Made by a program: the position numbers and the translations under genes
Shown here: in pieces, positions 8,253-15,336 of the stretch
Numbering within the stretch: the first letter of the stretch is position 1
Layout: every line of letters begins with the position of its first letter
NCBI GenBank assembly: GCA_015486845.1
Contig: WFQU01000141.1
Coordinates: 1 to 37,228, forward strand
Direction: 5' to 3'
Origin: Anaerolineae bacterium
GTDB taxonomy: Bacteria; Chloroflexota; Anaerolineae; JAADDB01
DNA length: 37,228 nt
The notes under the pieces: generated by a model
Seen by the model: the letters and a program-made list of their open reading frames with translations, nothing else
Database searches by the model: none
What the model was told of the DNA's origin: nothing

Positions 8253-10811
8253 GTGGCTAAAGGGAAGAAACGACAACGTAAGTTGGTGAAAATGATATCC
8301 TTGTCCGAGCTGACCGCGGAACAATTGCGCCGGCGTTGCACTGGTCAAGGTATCAATGCAGCATCCACGGCGGAGATGCCGGAGTTAGAAGGGATTATCG
8401 GTCAGGAAAGGGCGACCCGCTCTATCGAATTTGGACTGGATATCGGTGCTTTCGGCTACAATATTTACGCCATGGGGCCGGCCGGCGCCGGCAAGACAAC
8501 GACCATTATGCGCTATTTGCAACAGAAAGCGAAAGGGCGACCCTTACCGGACGATTGGGCGTATGTCTACAATTTCCAGGATCCGGATAGTCCCCACGCG
8601 TTGCGTTTGCCTCCGGGCCGTGGCAACGAAGTTAAAGAGGACGTTCAGAAATTGTTGCATTCCATCTCCGAAGAGCTGCCTCAAGCCTATGAGGGCGATC
8701 AGTATAGCGAATCACGCGACCGAATTGTGAAGGACTTGGAGGTGGAGCGTAAGAAATTAGTCGGCGAGATGGAGAATTATGCCAAGGAACGCAATTTTGC
8801 GCTGGCTTCGACGCCGATGGGGATCGTCATCGCACCCGTGAAAGACGGCAAGCCGATGAAAGCGGAGGAATACAACGCTTTGCCGGAAGAAGTGCGCAAA
8901 AAGTACGAAACAGCCCAATCCGACGTGCAGGAAAAACTCGACCGCACTATGCGTCGCATCAATGAGCTAGGACAGATTGCTCGGGACAGGCTGCAGGAGC
9001 TAGATCAGCAAATCGCTGGTAACACGGTGCAGCATCTATTTCGGACGCTGACGGAGAAATACGCGCCATGGCCGGCCATTACCGAGTGGCTGGAAGAAGT
9101 CCGGCAGGATATGGTGAAGAATATCACTTTACTGCGCAAAGTTCTGGCTTCCAGGGAGAAAGATGACGACAACAAGCCGGTGCCGGCGGTTATGCCATTG
9201 CGCGGGGCAGCGCTTTCCCCTTTGCAGCGCTATTCGTTGAATGTCATTGTGTCCCACGACGGCGAAGAAGGGGTGCCGGTGTTGCTGGAGAGCAACCCGA
9301 CTTACCAAAACCTGCTGGGCCGGCAGGAACACATGGCGCAAATGGGCATGTTGATGACGAATTTCACGCTGCTCCGTGGGGGTGCTTTGCATCGGGTTAA
9401 CGGCGGCTACTTGGTGTTGGATGTGCAATCAGTCTTGCGACAGCCTTATGCTTGGGACGCACTGAAACGTGCCTTGCGCTTGCAAAAAATCCGCATGGAG
9501 CCGCTGGAACAGATGTTGGGATTGCTTTCTATTTCTGGATTGACGCCGGAACCCATTCCGTTGGATGTCAAAGTGGTCCTCATCGGCAATCCGCAGCTTT
9601 ACTATTTGCTCTATGCGTACGATGAGGATTTCCAGAAATTGTTCAAGGTGCGCGCTGATTTCGTGCCAGAGATGGATTGGAATACTGAGAATGTCAAGCA
9701 GATTGCCAGTTACATTCGCATGCGCTGCGAAGAAGAAAAGTTGCCCCATTTTGCGTTAGAAGCGGTCGCCGAAGTTATCGAATATAGTAGCAAGCAGGTT
9801 GGTGATCAACAGAAGCTGACTACACGCTTTGCCCATGTTTTGGATCTGGTGCGTGAGGCTGCCTATTGGGCCCAAAAGCGGGGCAGCGATTTAGTCTTTG
9901 CCGAGGACGTGCAAAAAGCCATCGCTGAGCGCATTCACCGGGCTGATTATATTGAGGAACGCTTGCTGGAAATGACGGAACGGGACATTTTCAAGATTGA
10001 CATTACCGGTTCGAAACTGGGACAGGTCAACGGGCTGGCTGTGCTGGAATTGGGCGATTACATGTTTGGTCGGCCGAGCCGCATCACGGCCCGTACTTAT
10101 TTAGGCCAACAAGGCGTAATCAATATCGAGCGGGAAGCGCATTTGAGCGGACATATCCACGATAAGGGTGTGCTCATTTTGGGTGGCTATTTGGGCGGCA
10201 AATACGCGCAAGACCAACCTCTTTCGCTGGCGGCGACGTTGACTTTCGAGCAGTCCTATCAAGGCGTGGACGGCGATAGTGCCAGCTCGACGGAGTTGTA
10301 CGCGATTCTCTCCAGTTTGAGCAACTTGCCGTTGAAACAGAGTATCGCTGTTACCGGTTCCGTGAATCAACATGGCGAGATTCAGGCTATTGGTGGTGTC
10401 ACGGAGAAGATCGAAGGCTTTTTCAAGCTGTGCCAGAAGAAAGGGCTGACCGGCGACCAGGGCGTTATGATCCCGGAGAGCAATGTGCAACATCTGATGC
10501 TGAATCAGGAGATTATTGATGCGGTGGCAAAAGGTCTTTTCCATATCTACCCGGTGCGCACGGTGGACGAGGGTATTGCTATCCTGACCGGGGTGGAGGC
10601 CGGCGAACGGCTGGCAAGCGGTCGTTTCCCGGCGGGAACGGTCAACGCACTGGTGGAAAGCCGGTTGCGGCAGATGGCTTTGCGGTTGCGTTCCTTTGGC
10701 CGGCCCACGCAGCGGACAAAAGAAAAAGAGGTGCTGGTGGCACCCCAGGAACCGGAAAATCCGCCGCCGGAGCCGCCGAAAACGCCCCCGGACGAGCGCG
10801 GTGATATTTAG
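8253..10811 (+). CDS. Lon-like ATP-dependent protease (AAA_32 type)
   Basis: This encodes an 852-residue protease with an N-terminal ATPase part and a C-terminal Lon (S16) peptidase domain, lacking the classical Lon N-domain. The Walker A motif is GPAGAGKT (75-82). A long helical insert (about 140-260) follows, then HRVNGGYLVLD and a lid-type helical region. The Lon dyad is complete: Ser676 in DGDSASS and Lys719 in TEKIEGFF, spaced 43 residues apart as in Escherichia coli Lon. A Pro-rich tail (PENPPPEPPKTPPDE) ends the protein. Start GTG 8253 has AAAGGAG (8240-8246) at good distance. It lies 33 bases after the phosphohexomutase gene. It resembles the LonB/LonH-like AAA_32 group rather than housekeeping Lon; substrates are unknown. 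Confidence 0.9.
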   Translation: MAKGKKRQRKLVKMISLSELTAEQLRRRCTGQGINAASTAEMPELEGIIGQERATRSIEFGLDIGAFGYNIYAMGPAGAGKTTTIMRYLQQKAKGRPLPDDWAYVYNFQDPDSPHALRLPPGRGNEVKEDVQKLLHSISEELPQAYEGDQYSESRDRIVKDLEVERKKLVGEMENYAKERNFALASTPMGIVIAPVKDGKPMKAEEYNALPEEVRKKYETAQSDVQEKLDRTMRRINELGQIARDRLQELDQQIAGNTVQHLFRTLTEKYAPWPAITEWLEEVRQDMVKNITLLRKVLASREKDDDNKPVPAVMPLRGAALSPLQRYSLNVIVSHDGEEGVPVLLESNPTYQNLLGRQEHMAQMGMLMTNFTLLRGGALHRVNGGYLVLDVQSVLRQPYAWDALKRALRLQKIRMEPLEQMLGLLSISGLTPEPIPLDVKVVLIGNPQLYYLLYAYDEDFQKLFKVRADFVPEMDWNTENVKQIASYIRMRCEEEKLPHFALEAVAEVIEYSSKQVGDQQKLTTRFAHVLDLVREAAYWAQKRGSDLVFAEDVQKAIAERIHRADYIEERLLEMTERDIFKIDITGSKLGQVNGLAVLELGDYMFGRPSRITARTYLGQQGVINIEREAHLSGHIHDKGVLILGGYLGGKYAQDQPLSLAATLTFEQSYQGVDGDSASSTELYAILSSLSNLPLKQSIAVTGSVNQHGEIQAIGGVTEKIEGFFKLCQKKGLTGDQGVMIPESNVQHLMLNQEIIDAVAKGLFHIYPVRTVDEGIAILTGVEAGERLASGRFPAGTVNALVESRLRQMALRLRSFGRPTQRTKEKEVLVAPQEPENPPPEPPKTPPDERGDI

Positions 10812-11008
10812 GAGCTGTTAGCCGCTGGCTGGTGGTCGTTAGCTTGCGGGTGGAAAAGATGTTGTGCGTGTGCCGGTGATTGCAGCGGATAAAGAAAGAA
10901 ATCAGCGCATATCAGCGTTGATCGAAGCAGCTGAAAGTGAAGCGGCTGGCGGCCAGCCTTTAGGCAGGTTGGTGGGTGGGGCTATCACCGGCTAAAGCCT
11001 CGACTCCA
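10812..11008. other. Intergenic stretch after the Lon-like gene
   Basis: No gene is seen. A 15-base palindrome, GGCTGGC-G-GCCAGCC (10944-10958), is followed by only a short TTT, so it is at best a weak terminator. Confidence 0.4.
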
Positions 11009-11195
11009 GCGCTGCGGCGGGATACGTCAAGGTGACGTCCGCTGCCAAGAGGCTGCTCAACACAAGCCCCCTTTCAGGGGGCTTCTTGGCGACGTAGCAC
11101 GGGGATTTGACCCCCGTGCGCTCGGACGGAGAACGCCGTCGTTTAGAAGTTCAACTTCTTCAAGAAGTTGAACTTCTAAACGATTCTCAAGGGAG
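11009..11195 (+). repeat. Repeat element copy 2, upstream of rsfS
   Basis: This is the second copy of the element at 5541-5781. It contains the hairpin AAGCCCCCT/AGGGGGCTT (11064-11072/11076-11084), the same GCACGGGG/CCCCGTGC hairpin with identical loop, the GGAGAACGCC block and the terminal inverted repeat. It stops at the GGGAGG ribosome binding site of rsfS. Confidence 0.8.
11141..11181 (+). repeat. Perfect 20-bp inverted repeat before rsfS
   Basis: GTTTAGAAGTTCAACTTCTT (11141-11160) and its exact reverse complement (11162-11181) are separated by one base. Each arm is itself nearly palindromic around AGTT(C/G)AACT. It ends about 9 bases before the ribosome binding site. Confidence 0.95.
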
Positions 11196-11209
11196 GAATA
11201 ATCGCTTTA

Positions 11210-11575
11210 ATGAGTGATGTAACTGTAGCAAATGAAGATTTAGCATTGGCGCACCGCATTGTGGATCTGTTGGCAGAGAAACAAGCGGTGGATATTTTGT
11301 TATTGGATGTGGACAAACTGACCAGTTTAGGCCGTTATTTTCTGATTTGTACGTCTGAATCGGATCGTCAGACGAAAGCGTTGCGCGATACTGTGGCTGA
11401 GTCCTTGAAAAAGGAAGGGATGCAGCCCTACTTACGTGAAGGAGAACCGGGCGACGGGTGGTTGATTTTGGATTACGGCAGCGTGATCGTGCACATTTTC
11501 AGCCCGTCGCAGCGCATGTATTACCGGCTTGAGGATTTCTGGAGTGCTGGGCGGGTTGTGCTGCGCGTGCAGTGA
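11210..11575 (+). CDS. rsfS: Ribosomal silencing factor RsfS
   Basis: This encodes a 121-residue RsfS/Iojap protein, which binds ribosomal protein uL14 on the large subunit and blocks subunit joining when nutrients are scarce. The family pattern is clear: IVDLLAEKQAVDILLLDVDKL, then YFLICTSESDRQTKALRDTV, GEPGDGWLILDYGSVIVHIFSPSQRMYYRLEDFW, the last being the typical C-terminal block. Length is normal. ATG 11210 is preceded by GGGAGG at about 11191. The gene is isolated: repeat DNA lies upstream, and a new promoter starts two bases after its stop codon. The usual partners nadD and obg are not adjacent. Confidence 0.95.
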   Translation: MSDVTVANEDLALAHRIVDLLAEKQAVDILLLDVDKLTSLGRYFLICTSESDRQTKALRDTVAESLKKEGMQPYLREGEPGDGWLILDYGSVIVHIFSPSQRMYYRLEDFWSAGRVVLRVQ

Positions 11576-11576
11576 T

Positions 11577-11605
11577 TTGACAGGATAGTCTTGTTGTGCT
11601 ATATT
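11577..11605 (+). promoter_or_regulatory. Consensus promoter of the B12 uptake operon
   Basis: TTGACA (11577-11582) is followed after exactly 17 bases by TATATT (11600-11605). It sits directly after the rsfS stop and directly before the cobalamin riboswitch, with the start expected near 11612. Confidence 0.85.
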
Positions 11606-11624
11606 GTCGCTAACAATTGAATAG

Positions 11625-11770
11625 TGAGCCAAAGGTGTGCACAGGTTTTGCGATCTGTGGCGCGAACGGGGAAATCGGTGTGAATCCGGTGCTGACCCGC
11701 AACTGTGAGCCGCTGTGGCGGTGAGCCAGACACCCGGCCTTTGGTGCAATCCCACGTGCCTTCGTGGAGT
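11625..11770 (+). ncRNA. Cobalamin (B12) riboswitch
   Basis: The conserved core is present: GGGGAAATCGGTGTGAATC, CCGGTGCTGACCCGCAACTG and GAGCCAGACACCCGGCC. The closing helix pairs GCCAAAGG (11628-11635) with CCTTTGGT (11738-11745). A following hairpin CCACG/CGTGG (11752-11756/11763-11767) with a six-base loop may be the P13 element of the expression platform. The aptamer binds a cobalamin cofactor and would switch off the downstream genes when B12 is plentiful, using the terminator 37 bases further on. Confidence 0.92.
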
Positions 11771-11806
11771 GAGGCAGGGAAACGGAAAATTTTTGCGTAT
11801 TTCGTT

Positions 11807-11840
11807 AACCCTGAGCCGATTGCTCAGGGTTTTCTTTTTT
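11807..11840 (+). terminator. Intrinsic terminator of the riboswitch
   Basis: AACCCTGAGC (11807-11816) pairs perfectly with GCTCAGGGTT (11822-11831) around a five-base loop and runs into TTCTTTTTT. Its place just after the cobalamin aptamer makes it the likely transcriptional off-switch. The antiterminator partner was not identified. Confidence 0.9.
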
Positions 11841-12088
11841 CGGGACCTCATGTTTGCCTCGCTGCCCTGCCCATGGGCACAAAGCGGTACCTTTATTGGA
11901 TTGGCGAAATCTTTGTACGTCAGGTAAAAATTTGGCACAGAGACGCAGAGGGGAAAACATTAGCCGTGGGCCGTGTGTTGGGCAAGCGTTTTTCCTGTTG
12001 GCTGATTGCTCTGGCTAATTTCAAGATTGGTTTTCTCCGCGACTTTGCGTCATGCTTTACTGTTGACTGACTGGATGAGGAAGTATCG
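11841..12088. other. Leader between the riboswitch terminator and the first gene
   Basis: These 248 bases hold no recognisable gene. They contain imperfect inverted arms, 11942-11958 (GACGCAGAGGGGAAAAC) against 12030-12051, which may be a small dispersed repeat. GAGGAA near 12077 is the ribosome binding site of the next gene. Confidence 0.45.
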
Positions 12089-13102
12089 GTGCGAGTTATC
12101 TTTTCGATATGGTTGGCTGTGTTATGTTTGTTCGGCACGGGGAGTCTGCCGGTCCGGGCGACAACGCACACGCCTGCATCACTGCGGCACCGTTCCTGGC
12201 AGCGGGCGGCGGCCTGGCTACATGCCCAGCAGCAACCGGATGGTAGCTTAGGCTATGTTGGTGTGACGGCGGCTGTCGCTTACGATATCGCTTTAGCCGG
12301 CGAAGATCCGGCCGGCCCGACTTGGTCGATGAACGGGCATTCGCTGCTGGCCGCATTGGAAACAGCAACGCCGGCTTACGTGGATAGCGGCGACGCGGGG
12401 CAGATTGGCCGGGTGCTGCTGGCCGTGGCCGCAGCCGGCGCGGATCCGCGCCACTTTGCCGGCCGGGATTTGGTGGCGCTGCTGCAAGCGACTTATCAGC
12501 CGGCGACCGGCCTGTATAACCGTTATAACAATTTTCGTAATGCTTTGGCGTTGGAAGCGTTGGCCGTGGCGGGAAGGCCTGTTCCCGGGGCGGCCGTGAC
12601 CGCGCTGTTGGCGCAGCAACAAGTTAACGGCGGTTGGGGGTGGCAAGTCGGCGGCAGCGGCGTGGATGTGGACAGCACGGGTTTGATCATGGAAGCGTTG
12701 GCCGGGGCCGGCGTGCCGGGCACCCACCCGGCTATGCAGAAAGCGATTGCGTTTCTACACAGCCAGCAAAAAGCGGATGGCGGCTGGGGCACGATGTACT
12801 CGGCGGCCAGCAACAGCAATTCGACGGCGTTGGCTTTGCGGGGATTAATCGCTTGCGGCGTTGATCCGGAAGCTGCTTCCTGGCGCCAAGAGGTCGCCGA
12901 CACGGAAGTCACGCCGGTGGAGCGGCTGCTACGCTTTCAGGAAACGGATGGCGCTTACCGGTACAGCGACGCGTTGGCCGGCTCGCGGCTAATGGCGGCC
13001 GCCGATGTCCTGCCGGCGTTAAGCGCGTCCTATCCCGGCGACGTTGCTTTGCTGGAACATTTATATTTCCCTGTACTGCTGCGTAGATCTTTGACGCATT
13101 GA
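12089..13102 (+). CDS. Secreted alpha/alpha-barrel protein, transcobalamin alpha-domain-like
   Basis: This encodes a 337-residue exported protein. Residues 1-25 (MRVIFSIWLAVLCLFGTGSL then PVRA) form a signal peptide without a lipobox Cys. The mature part is built of helical repeats of the squalene-cyclase/prenyltransferase type: QQPDGSLG (48-55), QQQVNGGWGW (176-185), QQKADGGWGT (226-235) and QETDGAYRY (284-292), with VDSTGLIMEAL and NSTALALRGL helices between. Catalytic Asp motifs of true terpene cyclases are not evident. Intrinsic factor and transcobalamin alpha domains share this fold, and the gene is first after a cobalamin riboswitch and precedes beta-domain-like and ECF transporter genes. 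I infer an extracellular B12-binding half. GTG 12089 is the start, six bases after GAGGAA. No anchor is visible, so it may be held by its partners. Confidence 0.75.
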   Translation: MRVIFSIWLAVLCLFGTGSLPVRATTHTPASLRHRSWQRAAAWLHAQQQPDGSLGYVGVTAAVAYDIALAGEDPAGPTWSMNGHSLLAALETATPAYVDSGDAGQIGRVLLAVAAAGADPRHFAGRDLVALLQATYQPATGLYNRYNNFRNALALEALAVAGRPVPGAAVTALLAQQQVNGGWGWQVGGSGVDVDSTGLIMEALAGAGVPGTHPAMQKAIAFLHSQQKADGGWGTMYSAASNSNSTALALRGLIACGVDPEAASWRQEVADTEVTPVERLLRFQETDGAYRYSDALAGSRLMAAADVLPALSASYPGDVALLEHLYFPVLLRRSLTH

Positions 13103-13123
13103 GTTTGGTCCCAATATATTGGG
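13091..13123 (+). promoter_or_regulatory. Possible internal promoter with a perfect palindrome
   Basis: TTGACG (13091-13096) lies 18 bases before TATATT (13115-13120). The -10 is embedded in a perfect 14-bp palindrome CCCAATATATTGGG (13110-13123), which could be an operator. It lies between the alpha-domain and first beta-domain genes. Confidence 0.45.
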
Positions 13124-13155
13124 TTGAATCCAATTCTTTATAGGAGGTTTGTTTG

Positions 13156-13713
13156 ATGAAAAGAATGCGTTGGTTGGTTCCGGTGTTACTTTTGTTGGCT
13201 TTGCTTCTGTTCACGGCCATTGGCTATGCTGGCGGCAACAAAAGTGTTGGTTTGGTGGTGCAGTTTCCCGACGGCAGCGTCAAAAGTACGACGGTTACTG
13301 TGCCGGTGGATGCGACGACCGCGAATGTGTTAGCCGCTTCTTCTTTCAATGCCGCAATAGCCCAAGGCAGCTATGGCCCGGCGTTGTGTGGCATCGACAA
13401 TCAAGGGTGCAGCGCCGACAACTGCTTCTGTGATGCCAATCATTTTTGGGCTTACTACCACTTGGTCAATAAGAAATGGCAGGCCTCGTCGGCGGGTATT
13501 GGCGGCTACACGCCGGCCGGTCACACCGTGGAAGGATTTGCCTGGAGCGGATTCGACGCCAATTACGCGCCGACTGTGCAGCCGCCGGTCATGACCTACG
13601 ACCAGATCGTTGCGGCACAGCCGGTGCCGGTGCCGGAGCCCGCTACCGTTTTCCTGGTGGGGAGCGGCATCATTGGCTTGGCCGGTTATGCCTGGCGTCG
13701 CCGGGCTGCGTAG
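13156..13713 (+). CDS. Transcobalamin beta-domain-like (DUF4430-type) protein with PEP-CTERM-like tail
   Basis: This encodes a 185-residue exported protein. A signal peptide (about 1-25, ending in GYAGG) leads into one small beta domain. Key features are GLVVQFPDGS (32-41), a Cys cluster C78, C85, C90, C92 (CGID..GC....CFC), FWAYYHLVNKKWQ (97-109) and GIGGYTPAGHTVEGFAW, which resemble the DUF4430/transcobalamin C-terminal domain. The next gene's product has the same blocks. The C-terminus has VPEPAT (159-164), a hydrophobic helix and RRR (181-183), the classical layout of a PEP-CTERM signal processed by an exosortase; no exosortase gene is in the window. ATG 13156 follows TAGGAGG (13141-13147) by 8 bases. 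I infer a surface B12-binding partner of the alpha-domain protein. Confidence 0.72.
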   Translation: MKRMRWLVPVLLLLALLLFTAIGYAGGNKSVGLVVQFPDGSVKSTTVTVPVDATTANVLAASSFNAAIAQGSYGPALCGIDNQGCSADNCFCDANHFWAYYHLVNKKWQASSAGIGGYTPAGHTVEGFAWSGFDANYAPTVQPPVMTYDQIVAAQPVPVPEPATVFLVGSGIIGLAGYAWRRRAA

Positions 13714-14028
13714 AACAACGTTGCGGATGGCCTCTCCACCGGGGAATGGCCATCCGCTGGATTGTACGTCCGGGGCGCGCGGAACGATCTTTTTGACGTG
13801 GCCGTCTGAACTTTGTGCCGGCGGGGCGACTGCCTGTGCTTGGCTGTTTCTCTTATCGTCTTTATAATGAAGGGGGGCGTGGCCATGTGCGCTGTCCGGG
13901 TAGATTGAAAGGCTGTTGTCAGCCCGAATTGGCAACCTTTACGGGAGAGCGATGCGCTGCTTCGCCAATTCATTGATTTGATCAAGTTTCTTGGTTTTGG
14001 CTTGTCCAGGGTTGGAAAGGAAAGGCAG
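13714..14028. other. Gap between the two beta-domain genes
   Basis: No gene is present. A perfect 10-bp stem, GCGGATGGCC (13723-13732) with GGCCATCCGC (13748-13757), follows the first beta-domain gene by about 10 bases. It has no T-tract, so transcript processing or protection is more likely than full termination. A second promoter candidate follows at 13840-13868. Confidence 0.55.
13840..13868 (+). promoter_or_regulatory. Possible internal promoter before the anchored beta-domain gene
   Basis: TTGGCT (13840-13845) is followed after 17 bases by a perfect TATAAT (13863-13868). It would let the anchored beta-domain protein and the ECF genes be transcribed apart from the riboswitch. Confidence 0.5.
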
Positions 14029-15336
14029 ATGCGTAAAATAACATTCGGCTTGTTGCTGGTCATTGGTCTATTGCTTTGGCCGGGGACATTGTCGGCACAG
14101 TCCACGTCGGCGCACCACGCCGGACTGGTGGTGCGGTTTGGCAACGGTTCTGTGGTGACGCGCTGTGTGCCTTTCCAGGGTGACAAAATCAGCGGCATCG
14201 AGCTTTTGGGCCACTCGGGACTGGATGTTATCGCTTCGCCTAACGGTGGCATGGGGATGACGGTGTGCAAGATTGACCGGGAAGGGTGTGATTTCCCCTC
14301 CGAGCCCTGTTTTTGCCAATGCCAGGGCGGCGGTTCTTGTGTTTACTGGGCGTATTATCACCTGCAAAACGGTCAGTGGCTCTATTCGCAGAGTGGTGCC
14401 GGCAATAGCTATTTGCACGATGGCGATGTGGACGGCTGGGCCTGGGGGGCGGGGGAGCCGGGCAGCGGCGCCGAGCCGCCGCAACGCACTTTCGCCGATG
14501 TGTGTGCCCATGTCGTTGCGGCCACGGCGACAGCCACGGCAACTACGGTGCCTCCGACGGCAACGGCTACCTCAACCGCACTGCCGCCAACGGCGACGCC
14601 CACAGCGACGCCGGTCCCGACCCACACGCCGACTGCGGTGCCGCTAACGGCTACAGCCACGTCTACTGCTACGCCGTCGTCCACGTCGACTGTCTCCCCT
14701 ACACCGACGCACACGCCTACGGCGACCGCTTCGCCGACGGTCACGCCAACCCCCACGCCGACGTTCACCGCGGAGTTCGCCGTAGTGCCGGAAACGATCA
14801 GCACCGGTGGATGTGCTATTCTGCGCTGGGCGGTGGAAGGCGTGCAGGCGGTTTACCTGAGTGACGGCAGTCATGAGGTCGGGGTAACCGGCCACGAGCA
14901 GCGGCAGGTTTGCCCGACGACGAAAACCACCTATACCCTGCGCGTGGTGGCCAACAACGCGACGCATCTTTACCATGTGACATTGTTGGTGCAAACGCCG
15001 ACCCCCACGCCCACCGCGACGGTCACCCCGAAAGTTTCTCCCTCGCCGACGCCGACCCGAACGGCGACGCCCACGTTGACGCCGGTTCCCACGCAGACGC
15101 CGACGGTCGCTTTCACGCCGACTTTCACGTCCACGGCGGTTGCCGCGACGAAAACAGCGCTGCCGGCCACGATTGTGCCGACACAAAGCGCTCCTACGCC
15201 ATTGCCGGTGCAGCCAAAAAGTAAGCGATCTTCGTCCGCGCCTACGTTGAAGCAATTGCTGGCATATCTCGCTTTCCTCTTCATGTTGGGCGTGCTCCTG
15301 GCAGTTGCGGCGCTGTTCTTCTGGCGGAGGGATTGA
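14029..15336 (+). CDS. Membrane-anchored transcobalamin beta-domain-like protein with Thr/Pro stalks
   Basis: This encodes a 435-residue surface protein. In order: signal peptide (1-24, ending LSAQS); a beta domain (about 29-160) with GLVVRFGNGS, a Cys cluster at C80, C87, C94, C96 and C98, and VYWAYYHLQNGQW (105-117), paralogous to the preceding product; a Thr/Pro/Ala stalk (about 163-246); a small Ig-like domain (about 247-322) with C262 and C295; a second stalk (323-395); and one membrane helix (about 408-431) ending in WRRD. The protein thus stands on the cell surface with its beta domain held away from the membrane. Start ATG 14029 follows a GGAAAGGAAAGG purine stretch. The next gene's ATG overlaps its stop by one base. 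I infer it presents cobalamin to the ECF importer. Confidence 0.75.
   Translation: MRKITFGLLLVIGLLLWPGTLSAQSTSAHHAGLVVRFGNGSVVTRCVPFQGDKISGIELLGHSGLDVIASPNGGMGMTVCKIDREGCDFPSEPCFCQCQGGGSCVYWAYYHLQNGQWLYSQSGAGNSYLHDGDVDGWAWGAGEPGSGAEPPQRTFADVCAHVVAATATATATTVPPTATATSTALPPTATPTATPVPTHTPTAVPLTATATSTATPSSTSTVSPTPTHTPTATASPTVTPTPTPTFTAEFAVVPETISTGGCAILRWAVEGVQAVYLSDGSHEVGVTGHEQRQVCPTTKTTYTLRVVANNATHLYHVTLLVQTPTPTPTATVTPKVSPSPTPTRTATPTLTPVPTQTPTVAFTPTFTSTAVAATKTALPATIVPTQSAPTPLPVQPKSKRSSSAPTLKQLLAYLAFLFMLGVLLAVAALFFWRRD

Noticed and set aside
12089-13102. Terpene cyclase or prenyltransferase enzyme
   Set aside because: The helical repeats match the fold, but the protein has a signal peptide, no visible catalytic Asp motif, and B12-related neighbours and control.
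14409-14804. Minus-strand Val/Gly-rich reading frame
   Set aside because: It is the mirror image of the Thr/Pro stalk of the beta-domain protein, so the repetitive composition explains the open frame.
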